Positions 25,334 through 38,300 of a stretch of DNA of 64,000 nt are shown here, piece after piece. Within the stretch, counting starts at the first letter, position 1. Each line of letters begins with the position of its first letter. The translations under genes and the position numbers were made by a program. Under the pieces are notes generated by a model. That model worked only from the letters and a program-made list of their open reading frames with translations, made no database searches and had not been told where the DNA came from. This DNA is from Callipepla californica brunnescens (lineage: Eukaryota > Chordata > Aves > Galliformes > Odontophoridae), in NCBI GenBank assembly GCA_023055505.1, contig JALIRH010000001.1, forward strand, positions 91,976,530 to 92,040,529, given 5' to 3'.

Positions 25334-26217
25334 TCTTTTGTTAGGAGAAGCAAATCCAACTTGGGCAGAAAAAATGCTTAAGGGAAGCAGCAAATGCTCT
25401 TTACATAGCCATCCTTTTCAGCAGCCGTTCATGATATGTGGTACCTTAGGGAAAAGAAAACTGATTTTAAAACCAAAAACATGAACATAAAGAAAACAAT
25501 GAAAGACCCACAAACCCTTAATTGAAAAACAAAATCTACTACATAAATCTTGTTTCAGCAAGTTACCCCTCAGAATGACTGAAAACATAACTGTCTGCTA
25601 AAGACTGTAATATGGCCAAAGAAGCTTGAGGAAGCAGTATAACTTTCAGTAGGGCAGAAGGCTGTAAGCTGAGTTACTAGATCAGTTCTAACCTTAGATT
25701 CATGGGAATGCTTCTTTCTGTTGTAGGTGGTATCAGGCAAAGCTAAATGAGTCATTATTTGAGATCTCTGGTCAGAGTAGAGACAGAACTGATTGTATCT
25801 GGCCTTCAAAATGCAGATGAAATGAACTTTATACATTACAATATAGTCTATTTGTGCAGCTCATAAAATCAAATTTAGTATTTGGCCTTGAACCATTTAT
25901 GTTAAAAAAAATTTATTCAAATTTACTTCTTTTAAATATCACGGTCATGAAACATGTTAGCAAAGTATTTTTGCAGCACGCTTGTTAGTATTGATTTTAG
26001 CTTTTTTAGCAAAAATGAGAACCAGGTGGGAGCAAATGAACAAGAAAATATATCATTTTTAAGTATATTCCTTTACATAAAGGAGGAAACTATTTTTCTT
26101 CCTCCTTTTTTGTTTTAACAAAGCCCCAATTCAACCAGTTTTTGACAAACTTTATTGGGCATGTAATTCTTGATGATGTTGTAATACGCGATCACTAGCT
26201 GAGGTGAAATCTCTTAC
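25334..26217. other. AT-rich spacer between two CR1 copies
   Basis: Nothing recognisable. The two flanking CR1 fragments are both on the + strand but represent different parts of the element and look like separate insertions. Confidence 0.55.
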
Positions 26218-26605
26218 ATCTGGGTCAAGGCAACCCTCATAATCAATACAAGCTGGAAGATGAAAGGATTGAGCACAGCCCTGACAAGAAAGACCTGGGG
26301 ATACTGGTGGATGGAAAGCTGGACATGAGCCAGCAATGTGCTCTCTCAGCCCAGAAAGCCAACTGTATCCTGGGCTGCATCAAAAGAAGCATGGCCAGCA
26401 GGTTGAGGGAGATGATCCTACTCCTGTACTCTGCACTGTTGAGGTCTCACCTGGAGTACTGCATCCAGATTTGGAGTCCTCATTACAGGAGAGAGATAGA
26501 CCTGTTGGAGCATGTCCAGAAGAGAACCACAAAAATAATCCAATGGATGGAACGCCCTTGGAGCTTTCAAAGTGAGGCTGGATAAGGGCCTAGCATCTAG
26601 CAAAT
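26218..26605 (+). mobile_element. CR1 LINE fragment with ORF2 C-terminal coding remnant
   Basis: A frame at 26307-26585 encodes the C-terminal region of the CR1 ORF2 protein, downstream of the reverse-transcriptase catalytic core: [18 protein letters not shown], then [32 protein letters not shown] and ELLEH-like residues (here [14 protein letters not shown]). The sequence just upstream (26218-26300, GAGCACAGCCCTGACAAGAAAGACCTGGGG) belongs to the same region in a shifted frame. After about 26560 the sequence jumps to a later CR1 segment (CTTTCAAAGTGAGGCTGGATAAGG), so the copy has an internal deletion and then ends without the canonical 3' tail. The frame is a dead remnant of a retrotransposon, not a host gene. 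Confidence 0.92.
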
Positions 26606-26719
26606 GAGCACTGAATTTATAATCTGTGCCTAGTGCTCCCGTGCTGATTTTGTTTATTCTATTTTCTTCTTATCCTTGTTTGGTCAAGATGAATAATTAG
26701 TAGTCAAACATCTTATTAG

Positions 26720-26757
26720 AACAAACAAACAAAACAAACAAACAAAAAAAACACAAA
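26720..26757. repeat. (CAAA)n microsatellite
   Basis: Eight or so imperfect AAAC units with an A-run. Confidence 0.85.
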
Positions 26758-27070
26758 GAAAACTCTACTTCTATGTAAATGTCACCAACTTAATGGTGGC
26801 TACTCAAAATATGAGGAAATACAGCAATGGTAAACAAAATGTGTAGAAAAGATCCTGCCTGCTTCCTTTTAATTCTATGTCATAATTTGTAGCTTTGTGA
26901 AATATCCACAAGCAACAGAATTTGTAATGCATTCTGCTCTCTTCAGAAAGCAGCAGTATTCACTCACTAGGTCTGGAAATTTCCTTTTAAATAATAGGGT
27001 ATTTCTTGCTGGAAAGTAAACAGTGACCTTTTATTTATTTGACAGATGACAAAAATTTCACTAAGCAGGT

Positions 27071-27102
27071 TTTATTTGTTTGTTTGTTTGTTTTTGTTTT
27101 TA
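27071..27102. repeat. (TTTG)n microsatellite
   Basis: Five TTTG units followed by T-rich sequence. Confidence 0.85.
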
Positions 27103-29497
27103 ATCTATAAACATGAAATATACTGAAAGACTGAACTCTGCAGAACCCCAAACCATTTCAATCTTTTATTCCTCATGATTACCAGCATTTTAGTTATATG
27201 CACTAACACCTCTGATTATAGATTTGGGGATCATATTTAGCTTTTATTTTACTTAATCCATCACAGAAACAGTAAAAGCACCATTGAGGTGAAAATACAA
27301 TAAAGCATGTAGTCTTAAAACTCCACATGAAAAGTACTTTTAATTTAATTTCTCTATTTAGAATTGAAGTGTATAATAAACAAAAAATAAAAAATAATAA
27401 AAAAAAAAACAACAATCCAAACAAACAACAAAATAACTCTGCCTGACTTGATTTTTACTTATTTCCATTGCATAAATTTTCACACGGACCTTTCTGTCTT
27501 ACACCGTCATGAATGAACTTTTACAAAATACACAAGTGAGAATCAAACATAGAAAGCTCCAGGAATAGAAATTAATTTCTGTGTAATTCTTCAGATCTTC
27601 AGTTTGGAAATGAAAATTCTTCTTACTTTGCAGTTGCAAAAAATGAACATCGATACATGCTATACAGATACATACCAACACAATGAATATGTATGTCTTA
27701 ATAGAATTACATACATACAGATCTAGAAATCACAGCATGACTTAATTTTATTTAGAGGTCACTCCTACAGGCTCAAGATACAGCTGGTCTATGCCATCTC
27801 CTTTTTTGTCATCACAATGCCAATAATTTTTACACTCTCTCGAAGGGACAGCATACATTTCATCTTTTGTACTCAACTGTGATTTTATTACCCTGTTAAT
27901 GGTTTCAAAGCAACGTCTTTCTAGTAAGTAACAGGGTAAGATTAAATGATATTTTCATGCAACATGTAAGTAATTTTCTTCCCTTTCTGCTATAGTTTGG
28001 TAACTGCAGTTTATGTCATTGAAATAAATACCCCAGTTTAAAAAACTGTGGAGATCTGAAATTATTTCTGATATTAATAAACACCTTAGTAGAAGTTTAC
28101 TTTTTGTAGTAAAGGTTTTGAATACCAAATAACCCCCTAAAAAAATTATTTTCTTTAGATATTGCTCCTCACTATATTCTTTTTTATATTTAAAGAAAAA
28201 CAAAACAAACAAACAAAAAAACCCAACGAGGAAGTCTATGACCTCCTTACAACTTTCCTGAAAATGTATATGTATTACATGGAACAAAGACTGAAGTTTA
28301 TCACATGATAAAATTAAATGTATTTTTTTAGTTCTATGCAAGACTGAAGATGTTACAGACCTCATGACTTTAAGATAGCTGATTGTCTTCTGAAAATATA
28401 TAAACTATTCTTAATGGTCTTATTGTTCTTATCTCAAAAGGCCATCAGCATTCTTGGTCAAGGTTGAATTTTTTTATGGATCTCTATGCTATCTCTGTAG
28501 ATAAAGCTATAGCATCTGAATTGTAGAAAAATGTGCTTGCTTACTTTTCAACTCCATTTGGTTTCTAACCTTTCATGAGCACTTAATTCCTCACATAGAA
28601 GGAAATGGTCATGCCGTAGAAGTCTCTGAACCATGAAGGGTAATTGGATAACATCTTTTGAAAGATTTACAAGCCTGCCAAGGATTTTGCCAGCTTTAAA
28701 ACTCACTGAATCAGTGTGAAGGGATCTGAACAATTCTGACATAAGGGTTCAAAGAGAGACTTTTCCTGTAAAAGTATGATTTAGAGCCTGTAAAAAAAGT
28801 GTACTGAAAAACACAAGAAAGAAAACAGCCATGAATTGAAGACCTTAATATTATATTATACTATATTACAACACTTCTGTGACATATCTTCTTGTTCTGC
28901 AACATATCTTTGTTGCTTAAAACTGATTTTAATAGGTTTATTTTATATATTATTCTAAGAGTTACAATGGTAGTGTATCAATTAGAGGACAGTAAGAAAA
29001 CTGTTACTACAGCTGAGAATGTTACCTTTCACTCTTTCTTCCTATACATAAACATATATATTGTACCTTTCTAGAAGCTGGAAATAAGGACAGGAATCAC
29101 AAAGAAAATTAGGCAATTTATGTGCAAAATGTAGGTTTTCAAAATTGTTGCTTAACATTCATTCTACCTTGAATACTCAGTATGCACCTAGTAGTAAAAC
29201 TTTCTGTGCTCCCTTTCTATTGCTGTTCAGTTCAGCACTGACCAGGTCATGCCTCTGATGCTGGGATAACAGGCTCAGTAGCAGTGGAATGTAGTAGTAA
29301 TAGTTTACTTTTGCTTAGAGGGGTGTCTAGTACACCAGAGGTGAAAGCAGAGCCCTTCTGTTTGACATGGATTTATCCAGATTCTCTTGGAATAGGATGA
29401 AGGTCCTGAACATTTATGATATATGAATTACATCACCATGTGGGGCAACAGAGCAGAAGAAGTATTTGAGAAAGAGGAGACAATAATGTATAGAGCA

Positions 29498-29996
29498 GTA
29501 GAATCATATGCTTAGTTGGAAGAGGTGCAGAAAGAGTACTGGGTCAAACTCCTGGCTCCACACAGGAACACCTAAAAATTAAGCCATATATCTGAAAGCA
29601 TTGTCAAAATGCTTCTTGAACTCTGTCAGGCTTGGAATTGTGAAAACTCCTCTGGGAAACCTGTTCCAGTACCTGACCACCCTCTTGAAACAATCTCTTC
29701 CTAATTCTCAAAATGACCCTCCCTTGTAGCAGTTTCATGCTGTTTACTTGGATCCTATCTCAGGTCACCTGAGAACAGAGATCAGCACCTGCCCTTCTGC
29801 TTCACTGATGGGAAGGATGTGGGCTGTGATGAAGCTTCCCCTCAGTTTCCTCTTCTCTGGGTTGAACAAAAATAAAGTGACCTTATCTGTTCCTCACATT
29901 TTTCTGTCTATGCCCTTCACTGTCTTTGTTGCCTTTCTTTGGGTACTCTTTAACTGTTCTGTTTTTCTTATATTGTGGTGTCCAAATCTTCTTCTG
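29498..29996 (-). mobile_element. CR1 LINE 3' region, antisense, about 500 bp
   Basis: Reverse-complement CR1 landmarks in order: AGTAGAATCATATGCTTAGTTGG (degraded tail), CAAAATGCTTCTTGAACTCTGTCAGGCTTGG, CCTGTTCCAGTACCTGACCACCCTC, CCTCCCTTGTAGCAGTTTCATGCTGTTTACTTGG, GAGAACAGAGATCAGCACCTGCCC, AAGCTTCCCCTCAGTTTCCTCTTCTCTGGGTTGAAC, and CTTTGTTGCCTTTCTTTGGGTACTC, fading out at TATATTGTGGTGTCCAAA. It overlaps a 130-codon plus-strand frame (29748-30140), which is therefore antisense CR1 and not a gene. Confidence 0.93.
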
Positions 29997-30139
29997 CAGA
30001 CTGATTTTTCCAATGAAATGAAACAAATTCAAAGACCTGCTCAAGTGATTCCTTTCTTGGTTGTAAAATGGCAGGATGGATATTATAATATCTACCTGGC
30101 TAACAAATTGTTGAATGAGAGAAAACTACTCTGTCTCTA

Positions 30140-31165
30140 GACTGACTTGTGGATAGTAACAAATGACCAATGGGCGTGGTTACAGTAAAGGTCATTGAGT
30201 AACCAGCAGAGCAGTAGCAACCCCCTTGGTCTGATGCAGTGGGGCAAGTTATTGCTGTCCAGGTAGAGAAAATGATTATAAAAGTACATCATGTAGGTGT
30301 CACGTACCTGAGTCATGCCACTGAAGAACATTGAAACAACCAGTAGGTGGATCACACTGCTAGAATTGAAATGGATTGGCTAGGCCTGGACTGGCAACAT
30401 AAGCGTGAATTTTTTGTTGCTTGGTGGGTCTGTGACTCATAAGGCCTTCAAGAAAGGAATGCAACATATGGAAGGGCAGTATTAAAGTCTGTCTGGTATG
30501 GGGGACAATGGCTGAAATATCAGTATGGAGAGGCGTAGCAGATCAATTATAGTGCACTCCCACAAATGTGCCACAGCAAGCACCACACACTTACAGTGGT
30601 GGAAGCAATGACTGAATGGATGAAAGCATACCTCCTCCTGCCACGTGTCACCATATAAAACACCATCCTACGCCTTGAAAAGCAAGTCTTGTGACAGTGT
30701 AGTACCACAGAAAAAATGGAATCAGACATTAGGACTCGTTTCTGTAACAAATTTATAGACCTGGGCCAAAACCATGGTGTTGAGTGTGTACATCACATCC
30801 TCTATCATGTACCAGCCTCTTGTAAATTCAAAGAATATTATGAACTGTTGAAGTCACCAGTGAGAGCAATGAATGAAGGAATTCTCAAACACTAGATGCC
30901 CATTTAACAAAAAACACCTGGTTAATCTTTGTGGATCTGCCAGTTGAGGTGGATGGCCCTGCCCAGTGTACTGCTCATGAAAAAAATACTGGGTAAGATA
31001 CTCTTAATTACCCCTGTCTGAGGCAAAGACAAACCCATATATGAAACTGCTTTGGCTCCAGGACCTGGATGCACTTGGTGGAAGGATGGGAAAATCCAAC
31101 GTGTGTCTCAGGTGGAGTTGAAGTTGAGTAAGAAGAGAGAGTGACTTGAATAATATAAAGTTAAT
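30140..31165 (+). pseudogene. Broken ERV pol segment: RNase H end to integrase
   Basis: The + strand carries a decayed avian ERVL-like pol fragment. From about 30140 to 30440 it resembles the end of RNase H and the start of integrase. From 30494 a long stretch keeps one frame and resembles the integrase catalytic core, then the C-terminal domain to about 31157. It is clearly dead. At least four stops interrupt the core frame. The residue where the first catalytic Asp belongs reads as Asn (codon 30545-30547), while the second Asp position (about 30725) is still Asp. A shift of frame occurs near 30918. The zinc-binding part between about 30440 and 30490 looks deleted. No gag, reverse transcriptase, env or LTR is visible next to it. 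Assignment to ERVL is from memory of bird elements, not a search. Confidence 0.75.
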
Positions 31166-31204
31166 TGCTATATAATGCTGTATGTCATCACTACCATGGT
31201 TGTA

Positions 31205-31233
31205 ATAGTCATACAGTGGTACTGTATGACTAT
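31205..31233. repeat. Perfect hairpin, 13-bp arms, 3-nt loop
   Basis: ATAGTCATACAGT (31205-31217) and its exact reverse complement (31221-31233) flank the loop GGT. It lies about 40 bp past the recognisable end of the ERV integrase fragment. Confidence 0.95.
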
Positions 31234-31239
31234 GCACTG

Positions 31240-34200
31240 TAGAAAGCTTAACTTTGTAGATCCTGTTTTTATGAATTTAAAGCTCTATCGTGTGTAAAAG
31301 ATTTTAGTGATTTTTTTTTATTATTTTTCTCTACCATGAGAGTCACACCTAAGCATTAATTCCTGCAAAGAGACTATTTTGCTCAACTTTGATTGCAATG
31401 TCTTTATGCATAAAATAGCACTGAAACCTTTGCAGCAAAGCTGTCATGTACAATGAGAACTACAATACAAATTCTCTTGATAATCTCTTGGACATCTTAT
31501 GTAAACTATTACAAACAATTTATTGCTATAGAAAAGACCTCTGTATTTCTACCCATTCTTTATGTAACATTCAGACAGTTTAAAAACTGGATTACATATG
31601 GTATGCTTGGATTTTAAAGAAGCTTACTAATTATATGTTTCCTCTAAGATCTGTGAGTAAGAAAATCTTGTTTAACACAAATGCACAAAAGCAGGATCTG
31701 ACCTGAGAGCCATAGGCACTGCTTTGCACTCCTCAGATACAAAATGCCATAATTTTAACTGAACTATTAGCACTTTTCTTCCACAGGTTTGTATTGTTGA
31801 CCTTCAGACAATATTTCCCATCTTCCCGCATTTCTTCCAACTGCAGCATTCTTGAGGTTTTTATTCTTGTATTCTAAGTTATGGTGTGTGCCTATGAGTT
31901 GAGGTTTTTTGAGGCATGTTACAAGCATATAGCAGTGAGTAATAACTTCATGCAAGCTCATCACTATGGAATTTCAAAATAACATTTGTCCTTAGGCTCT
32001 TGTTTGAATTTCACCAGTGTGAGTAACATGCCTCTAGGAAAGCCAAGAAGTATCTCCATGTGTATAGTGGGCGAAGTGTATCCAGAGATAATCACACAAC
32101 TGACCTGAAGCACTGAATGAAGAAAGAATCTTCAGGGAAAGATCAAAGCGTAACTGTGAGATAAAGGCATGTGGGAATATCTGTGACGCTTCTAAATGTG
32201 GAAGAAGTATCAGAGAAAACTTTCACAAAAATGGCTGGAGAAGCTCTGGGAAGAAGGAGTGAATCTTCCTGAATAAGAAAGACTGATTCTATTTATTTGC
32301 AAATTTAGACTTTGAAATCATGGAATGGGAATTTTATAGAGTAGCTAATTCAGCATTTTCTATTGTTTTTCCTGATGAGACTGTAGAAACGTAGGCTTCA
32401 TTCTGACCAGTATGGTGGCATATAGTTTTAATTTCATGGCAAGCAATGTGATTTGAGGAATCTATACAGGAATCTAAGTTGGAATCTGACTGTTGAGATA
32501 CAATTTAGCAGATAATTTTTTTCCTGAGATACAGTGTATATATGTGTGTGTGCATAAATACTGTGTGTGTATATATATATACATCTAAATACAGAATTTG
32601 GATTAGCTCTATAACAGATCAGATCACCTCTTTGTTCACACTTGAAATTTAGACAAAATGGCACATGGTAAAGAAGACAGCTAGGCATAATTTACTTGAT
32701 GTTTCATTGATGTTTCATTTTCTGTGGATGATCCTTCAGAGTGAAGAATTACTGGAGTCAAGTCTGAGAAACATTGTCATGAAAATAATTAGAGTTTGAC
32801 ATTTTGCAGGTACTCTGTGACATGAAGATTGCTGCTTTAGGAATGTTCCAAAGTGAAATTAAATTCTGTCTCTTACTAACAGATCATAAATCATTATCCG
32901 CAGTTTAGTAGGATATCTTCAGACCATACTTTCTAGAGGAATTATTTCAGTTCATCATATTCTGTGTCTTTAGGGAGCCTTAATCTTTAAATAATTGCAG
33001 TAATAATTGGAAGAAAACATTATTCAGTGTGCCTAATGAGTTAGGATATTGACATGCTAAATTGAAGGAATTAAACTGTATTTTTTTTTTTGATGCTTAG
33101 ACATATTTGCAGGGGTAAAAAATTAATTATTCTACACATTATTTTGCAATATAGTCCTTGTTTGTAACCTTTGTTTTCTTAAACATTTTAGAATAAATTG
33201 TGTTTTTGCCTCATAAAAGGTACAAGTTTTCTACCACACAGATCACGGAATGGCCTTTGTTAGTGCAGCTCTACTTCCAGATGGAGTATTTCCTCACTAT
33301 CGTATATAAAATTATAGTCCTCTTTGCACTATTATAGAAAATGTGTTCTACCCTATTTAAAATAATCTAGAGGGGATTTATTTTCTCTGAAAGTGAATCC
33401 TGGAATGTAAACCTCATATAATCATTGTCTTAAAAATTATGCTAAATATTCATCTTGAGTCAGCTCTGTGGGGAGGCATGTGGCTAGTGGGCGATTCTTT
33501 ACATGCTACCCTATTGAGAATATAACATAAAGTGATCCTAAGGCTTCTCTAAAGACAAGCATGACAAATGGAGCAGTGAAGACAACAGTAGAGTAACTGG
33601 TTTCTTCCAGAGTCCATCATTAGCAACTAATTTCTCTGCAGTATTCCCACTGTACATAATGAAGACTGCTGTAGAAAAGTCAGAGAGTCATACCTGTCAT
33701 TCTAAACTACTATAGTGGGTTGAATCTGTCTGAGGACCAAAGTCACATTAATCCACTTGAGCTTATTCACGCACTTCAGCAGAGCAGTGCTATGAGGATA
33801 TGATAAGAGAGATCATGGGTCAAGACAAAGACAAGGAGACCATTTGCCAATTACTATTGTGGGTAAAACAGACTTGAATGTTTTATCTGAGCTTCACCAA
33901 CTTGGCTAATTGGCTTGACTGTGTCCTTTGATGGATTTGTTTTGAATCCAGTGGTATCTGTTGTAGGGTCGCCCCGGTCTCTTCTCAAAGTTGCAACTCC
34001 TGAAATATCCCATAGTCAAAGTTTTGCCACCTACCACCAATATAGTTACATATGCAGTGCCTATTCTCTTGACTTGTAATAAAAATTTTCAAATAACTCA
34101 AAATTATGCAGAAGAGGTAGAAACCAGGTGATCCTGGCTACAATATTAAAAACAAGTGCAAATCCCAGACAAAACAAAAAACAACAAAAAGAACCAATAA

Positions 34201-34880
34201 CAATAACAACAAAACTGTTCTGAATTTAGTTGTAGAGATGATCTATGATTGCATTATAGTTTTTACTCTCAAATAGTTGTAGGCAAAAACACCCATATAC
34301 TCATTCTAAAATGGATCCCCTGCTGAGCAACACACAACTGGAAATACACAGGGAAATTAAGAAGCACTGAGAGATTCAGAAAGTGACCTTAACTTAGGAC
34401 CAGACAGAGGAGAGAAAAAAAGGGGTTGTAAACATTTTATTCATTCTTGGAATTACTTGAATAGGCAGAAAGTTACATGCCAATGAAAAGAACAAGTCGA
34501 ATAAGTCTTTCACACTTGGCTCATAGAAACCAGTCGACTAGCAGACGTCATGGACGTAATACACTGGGTGTCCATATGCTACTGTTTTCCTCTTCAATTC
34601 TTCTATACCTCCATAATGCTGGTCCTTAATTTCTCACTGTGGCAACACTTGATCAGACAGGCATTTGGCAGAGATTAGAAATCCTAGATGTTGCAAAACA
34701 ATTTGAACAGTATAGTTATGTATAGGTGGGGATGGTAAAATCAGTAATGGTCCAGGTGCACCAAGAATTTGTTTATGCTTTGACAAAAGATGCAAGGCTT
34801 TAAACTTTGATGTTTCTGTTGAATCACCTCTTTAAGCAACCCTTATGATGAAGCAGAAACAAGCATCCTAGGAAATAATA
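31240..34880. other. AT-rich non-coding DNA, nothing recognised
   Basis: The first few hundred bases may be more ERV-derived sequence too decayed to place. A (TG)n/(TA)n patch is at 32535-32582 and T-runs at 31312-31328 and 33081-33092. No exon-like structure was found. Confidence 0.6.
32535..32582. repeat. (TG)n/(TA)n microsatellite
   Basis: Two short TG runs separated by CATAAATAC, followed by ATATATATATAT. Confidence 0.85.
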
Positions 34881-35345
34881 AATCATAGAATCATGGAATA
34901 GATTTAGTTGGAAGGGACTTTAAAAACCATCTAATTTCAACCCCCACTGTGCAGGCAGGGGTGCCACTTTCTATATCAAGCTGCCAGAGGGCTCCATCCA
35001 CCCTGGCCTTGGATGCCTGCAGGAATAGGGCATTTGCAGCTTTTATGGACAGACTTTTCCAGTATTTTACCACTTTCTTTGTTAAAAATTTCCACTTAAT
35101 ATCTAACCAAAATCTTACTTCTTTTATTTTAAAACCATTCTTCCTTGTACTATCACTATCTGATCACGTAAATTATTGATCTCCCTCCTGGTTACAAGCT
35201 TCCTTCAAGTACTGGAAGACAATAGTGAGCCTTCTCCAAGTTGAGCAAGCCCATCTCCCTCAGCCTGTCTTTGTAGGATAGGTGCTCTGATCATCGTTGT
35301 GGGCCTCTTTCAGACTCACTTAAATATTTTGGTGTCACCCTAATC
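34881..35345 (-). mobile_element. CR1 LINE 3' region, antisense, about 460 bp
   Basis: Starts AATCATAGAATCATGGAATAGA with GTTGGAAGGGACTTTAAAA, then TTCAACCCCCACTGTGCAGGCAGG, AAGCTGCCAGAGGGCTCCATCCACCCTGGCCTTGGATGCCTGCAGG, ATCTAACCAAAATCTTACTTC, CTTGTACTATCACTATCTGA, and further upstream CR1 sequence (AGCAAGCCCATCTCCCTCAGCCTGTCTTTGTAGGATAGGTGCTC, then GATCATCGTTGTGGGCCTC). The tail is well preserved and the rest is moderately diverged. Two overlapping short frames on opposite strands here are artefacts. Confidence 0.95.
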
Positions 35346-38300
35346 ATATTTCCTAGACTTCTTTAAGACTTCTTTCAAGTTCATACTTAAAATGTTAATC
35401 TTGTACCTTATCACTTAACATGCTAACCTGTAAGCCTCTAGTTACTAATTTATAATATTCCTGCTTTAGCATCTGCTTCTGATGTTTCAATCCTTACTAC
35501 GTTGTCTAGTTTTGTCAAAGAATATTGTACATTCATCCACAGTCACACCTGTGCAATTATAGATATAAATTTTGATGACTCCTCACTACTAAAGAACACA
35601 TGAGGCCATGTATTTTGTCATTATCTAAAGAATGGTCTTTTTTTTCTCTCATTTTCAGCAGTCAATAATTACGAAAACCTGTGCTTCTTAAATACTGCAC
35701 TATCGCTCTGTTGTGTTACGACTTATCAATCATTAAAGCTGTATTGAAGCACAGAACAGAGTTTATAGTTATGGTAGGGGGATATTTTTAAAATGGATAA
35801 TTGTCTGTCTATTTTGAAATGTGAATATATCAGTACAGTCTGCTGCTGCTGCACAGCCTTTAGCAGTAACATATTTAGGTGTTTTTATTTTTATTGTTTT
35901 TGACCGTAATTCAACTAGTGAATTTCATAAACTTTTGAGCTATTTGCACCCATTTTCTTAACATTTCTGACATATTTGGGCCCATTATTTTTCCATCATA
36001 TCTTGCAGAATCCTAGTCTTGTAGCCAAAGTAAGCCTGCTGCAGTAAGATTTTACTATCTCTGCGGACTATGGATTGCTCTAAATATATATGAGTTTTGC
36101 CTCATTCACTTTTCACAATTAGACAGATTTCATCACTAGCAGTTCTATAAATTCAACCCAAAGCTCTGTATCTTATAAAGCTCCCATAGTTATGTATTTT
36201 TACCAGTTAAATTTTTCTAACTTCTATTTCTGTAATTTTCCAATTGTGATATTTCTTGCTTTTTCAATTGACGAAGGCAGGTGCCTCAGAATTATTCTCC
36301 TTATTAGCTAACATGCACTGCAGTATTCCCTAGGAGGCAAAAAAAGTAGTTCAGAATAGGTGGTGAGAATAAAACCTTTTACATGATCCTTGTTATCTTG
36401 CAGAGTGATGTGTGATATAGTGTGTAGTGGGCAGGTCTGGGATCAGTGAGAATGAAAGGTTATTCTGAAATGACCAAAAAACTGATCACACTCATAAAGG
36501 CATAATATATACAAAGTTAATGCAAATGTAATCTGAACAGGAACTGACTCACCTCCCATGTCTGGAAACTGAGGTGAATAACTGCAGAGCTCAGGCATCA
36601 CTGCCTTATGCATAGTGCAAACCATGCTATGTGTGGACAGATTATTTCATAGCACAGTGGAGATATTGCGTGGATGTATCAATGACATTATGAAGTGACT
36701 GTTCCTTGGCCCTCTGCTCCCTTGAGTCTGTAAAACAGCAGCTCCTCAGAATGTGCTAGTGACATTTTGCTGTTTAAGTCTTTCAATGAATATCTGGAAA
36801 TATCCTGTACTGAACTTGATTCGTGGCACCTGAATGTATTCTTACCCAATAAAAGAAAAACTGTGATTAAAAAAAATTTGATCTCTGTACCATGCATGAT
36901 GTCTCAGATATATCCTGGTAAGAAGGGCTCACGGGAATAATAGATTTTCAGGACAACTAGCCTGACCCTTTGCACTACACAGGTCACACAGGTCACTCTG
37001 TGACTCTTTCAAAAAAACATAAAATAACACTGTACTTATCTGCTACCTGAAAGTTTAAGTCTTTCAAATTAACTGTCCCTTTATCCTTTGACAGGGAAGG
37101 ATGGGTTATGAAATCAGACCAACAGATTTCGTAGGGATGAGTTAGGAGAGGGGACTAACCAGTATTGAAATATAAAAATGAAAAAAATAAATAAATTAGA
37201 AGATCTTCTATTATGCTGGTATCCTATCTTGCACTGTTTCTTTGTTTTCTACTCAACATTCATTAGATGGCTTTTATGAACTTTGACTGTTGCCCTGAAC
37301 ATGTCATTTACTTGAGTATGAACTTTATTAATGAAATTGCATGGTTTACATTTGCTTTCTCTTTAGATTTTTGCGTATCAGTCTACTTGCCTGTCACACA
37401 CTAAATAATATATAATGAATCTAATATGATATATATATATAATAATATATAATGATGAATCCCGAACCAATAGCAACCTGAATACTTAGATTATTACTTA
37501 TTTTGCTTGAATATAAAAAGACCAGGTTTATTTAATAGGCTGTCCAGTTCTTAGCATGGAGAAAAAACAGGCCAGAATAGAAAATGAGGCTGTTAAAACA
37601 CATAGATGAAGGCATTTATGAGAAGCAAACTAACTGTCAATTAAAGTGACTCAGAATCCATAACACTCACATTTTGCCTTACCAACTTTGTAGACCTTGA
37701 AATTTAGACTGTCATAGTATCAATGAAGTTTTTTAACTGACCATCTTTTCTCAAAAAATGAGTTGTCCTTCACTGAACATGTTTGTTAAATTCCTTTTTC
37801 ACTGGTAGAGTATATGTGTAGAGTATATTCCGTTTTCACCTGGAGTATATGTGAACTGTATTTTAATCATGTCTATTTGATTAAGATTTTAATTCTAAGG
37901 TCATATATTAATAACACAAGTCATTTATGAGCTACTACTGCCAACTTGATTAACTGTCTCAATCAGCATTGATGGCTTTCAGGAAACATTCAGAAAATTG
38001 GAAAGGAATTACAAGCCAATTTAAAAATGTACATTGTTCTTTTATAGTTCTGAATAGCAAATCTGCTGATTGAAGGTCACATTTTCTTTGGTGAAAAATG
38101 TTGGTTTCTTTTTCTTTACTGGCTTTATTGGTTATGTGTACTTTGAGTTGCACTTCTACAATTGTGTCCAGTAAAAATTTAGAAGTCTTATCCTACTCAA
38201 TTCTGAACTAGTTATATGCGACTTTGTTGCTGACACCCATTTGGAAGGATTTTATGATTGCCTCAGTTTTACTGCAAACTTCTGCCTTATTAACATAACT

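Larger units (their letters stand above)
26606..29497. other. AT-rich non-coding DNA with CAAA/TTTG repeats
   Basis: No gene is recognised. Short (CAAA)n or (TTTG)n stretches occur at 26720-26757, 27071-27102, 27408-27432 and 28198-28222. The 64-codon minus-strand frame at 28548-28742 has a fairly protein-like composition (GRLVNLSKDVIQLPFMVQ) but no domain I can name and no supporting splice context. Confidence 0.6.

Noticed and set aside
26307..26585. 92-codon frame as a possible host gene
   Set aside because: Its residues match the CR1 ORF2 C-terminal region; it is a dead LINE remnant.
27955..28365. 136-codon minus-strand frame, the longest in the window
   Set aside because: Phe/Leu/Lys-rich translation of AT-rich DNA including a CAAA repeat; no motif or splice context, and of a length expected by chance.
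29748..30140. 130-codon plus-strand frame with hydrophobic segments
   Set aside because: Most of it is reverse-complement CR1 3' sequence; the membrane-like look comes from T-rich codons.
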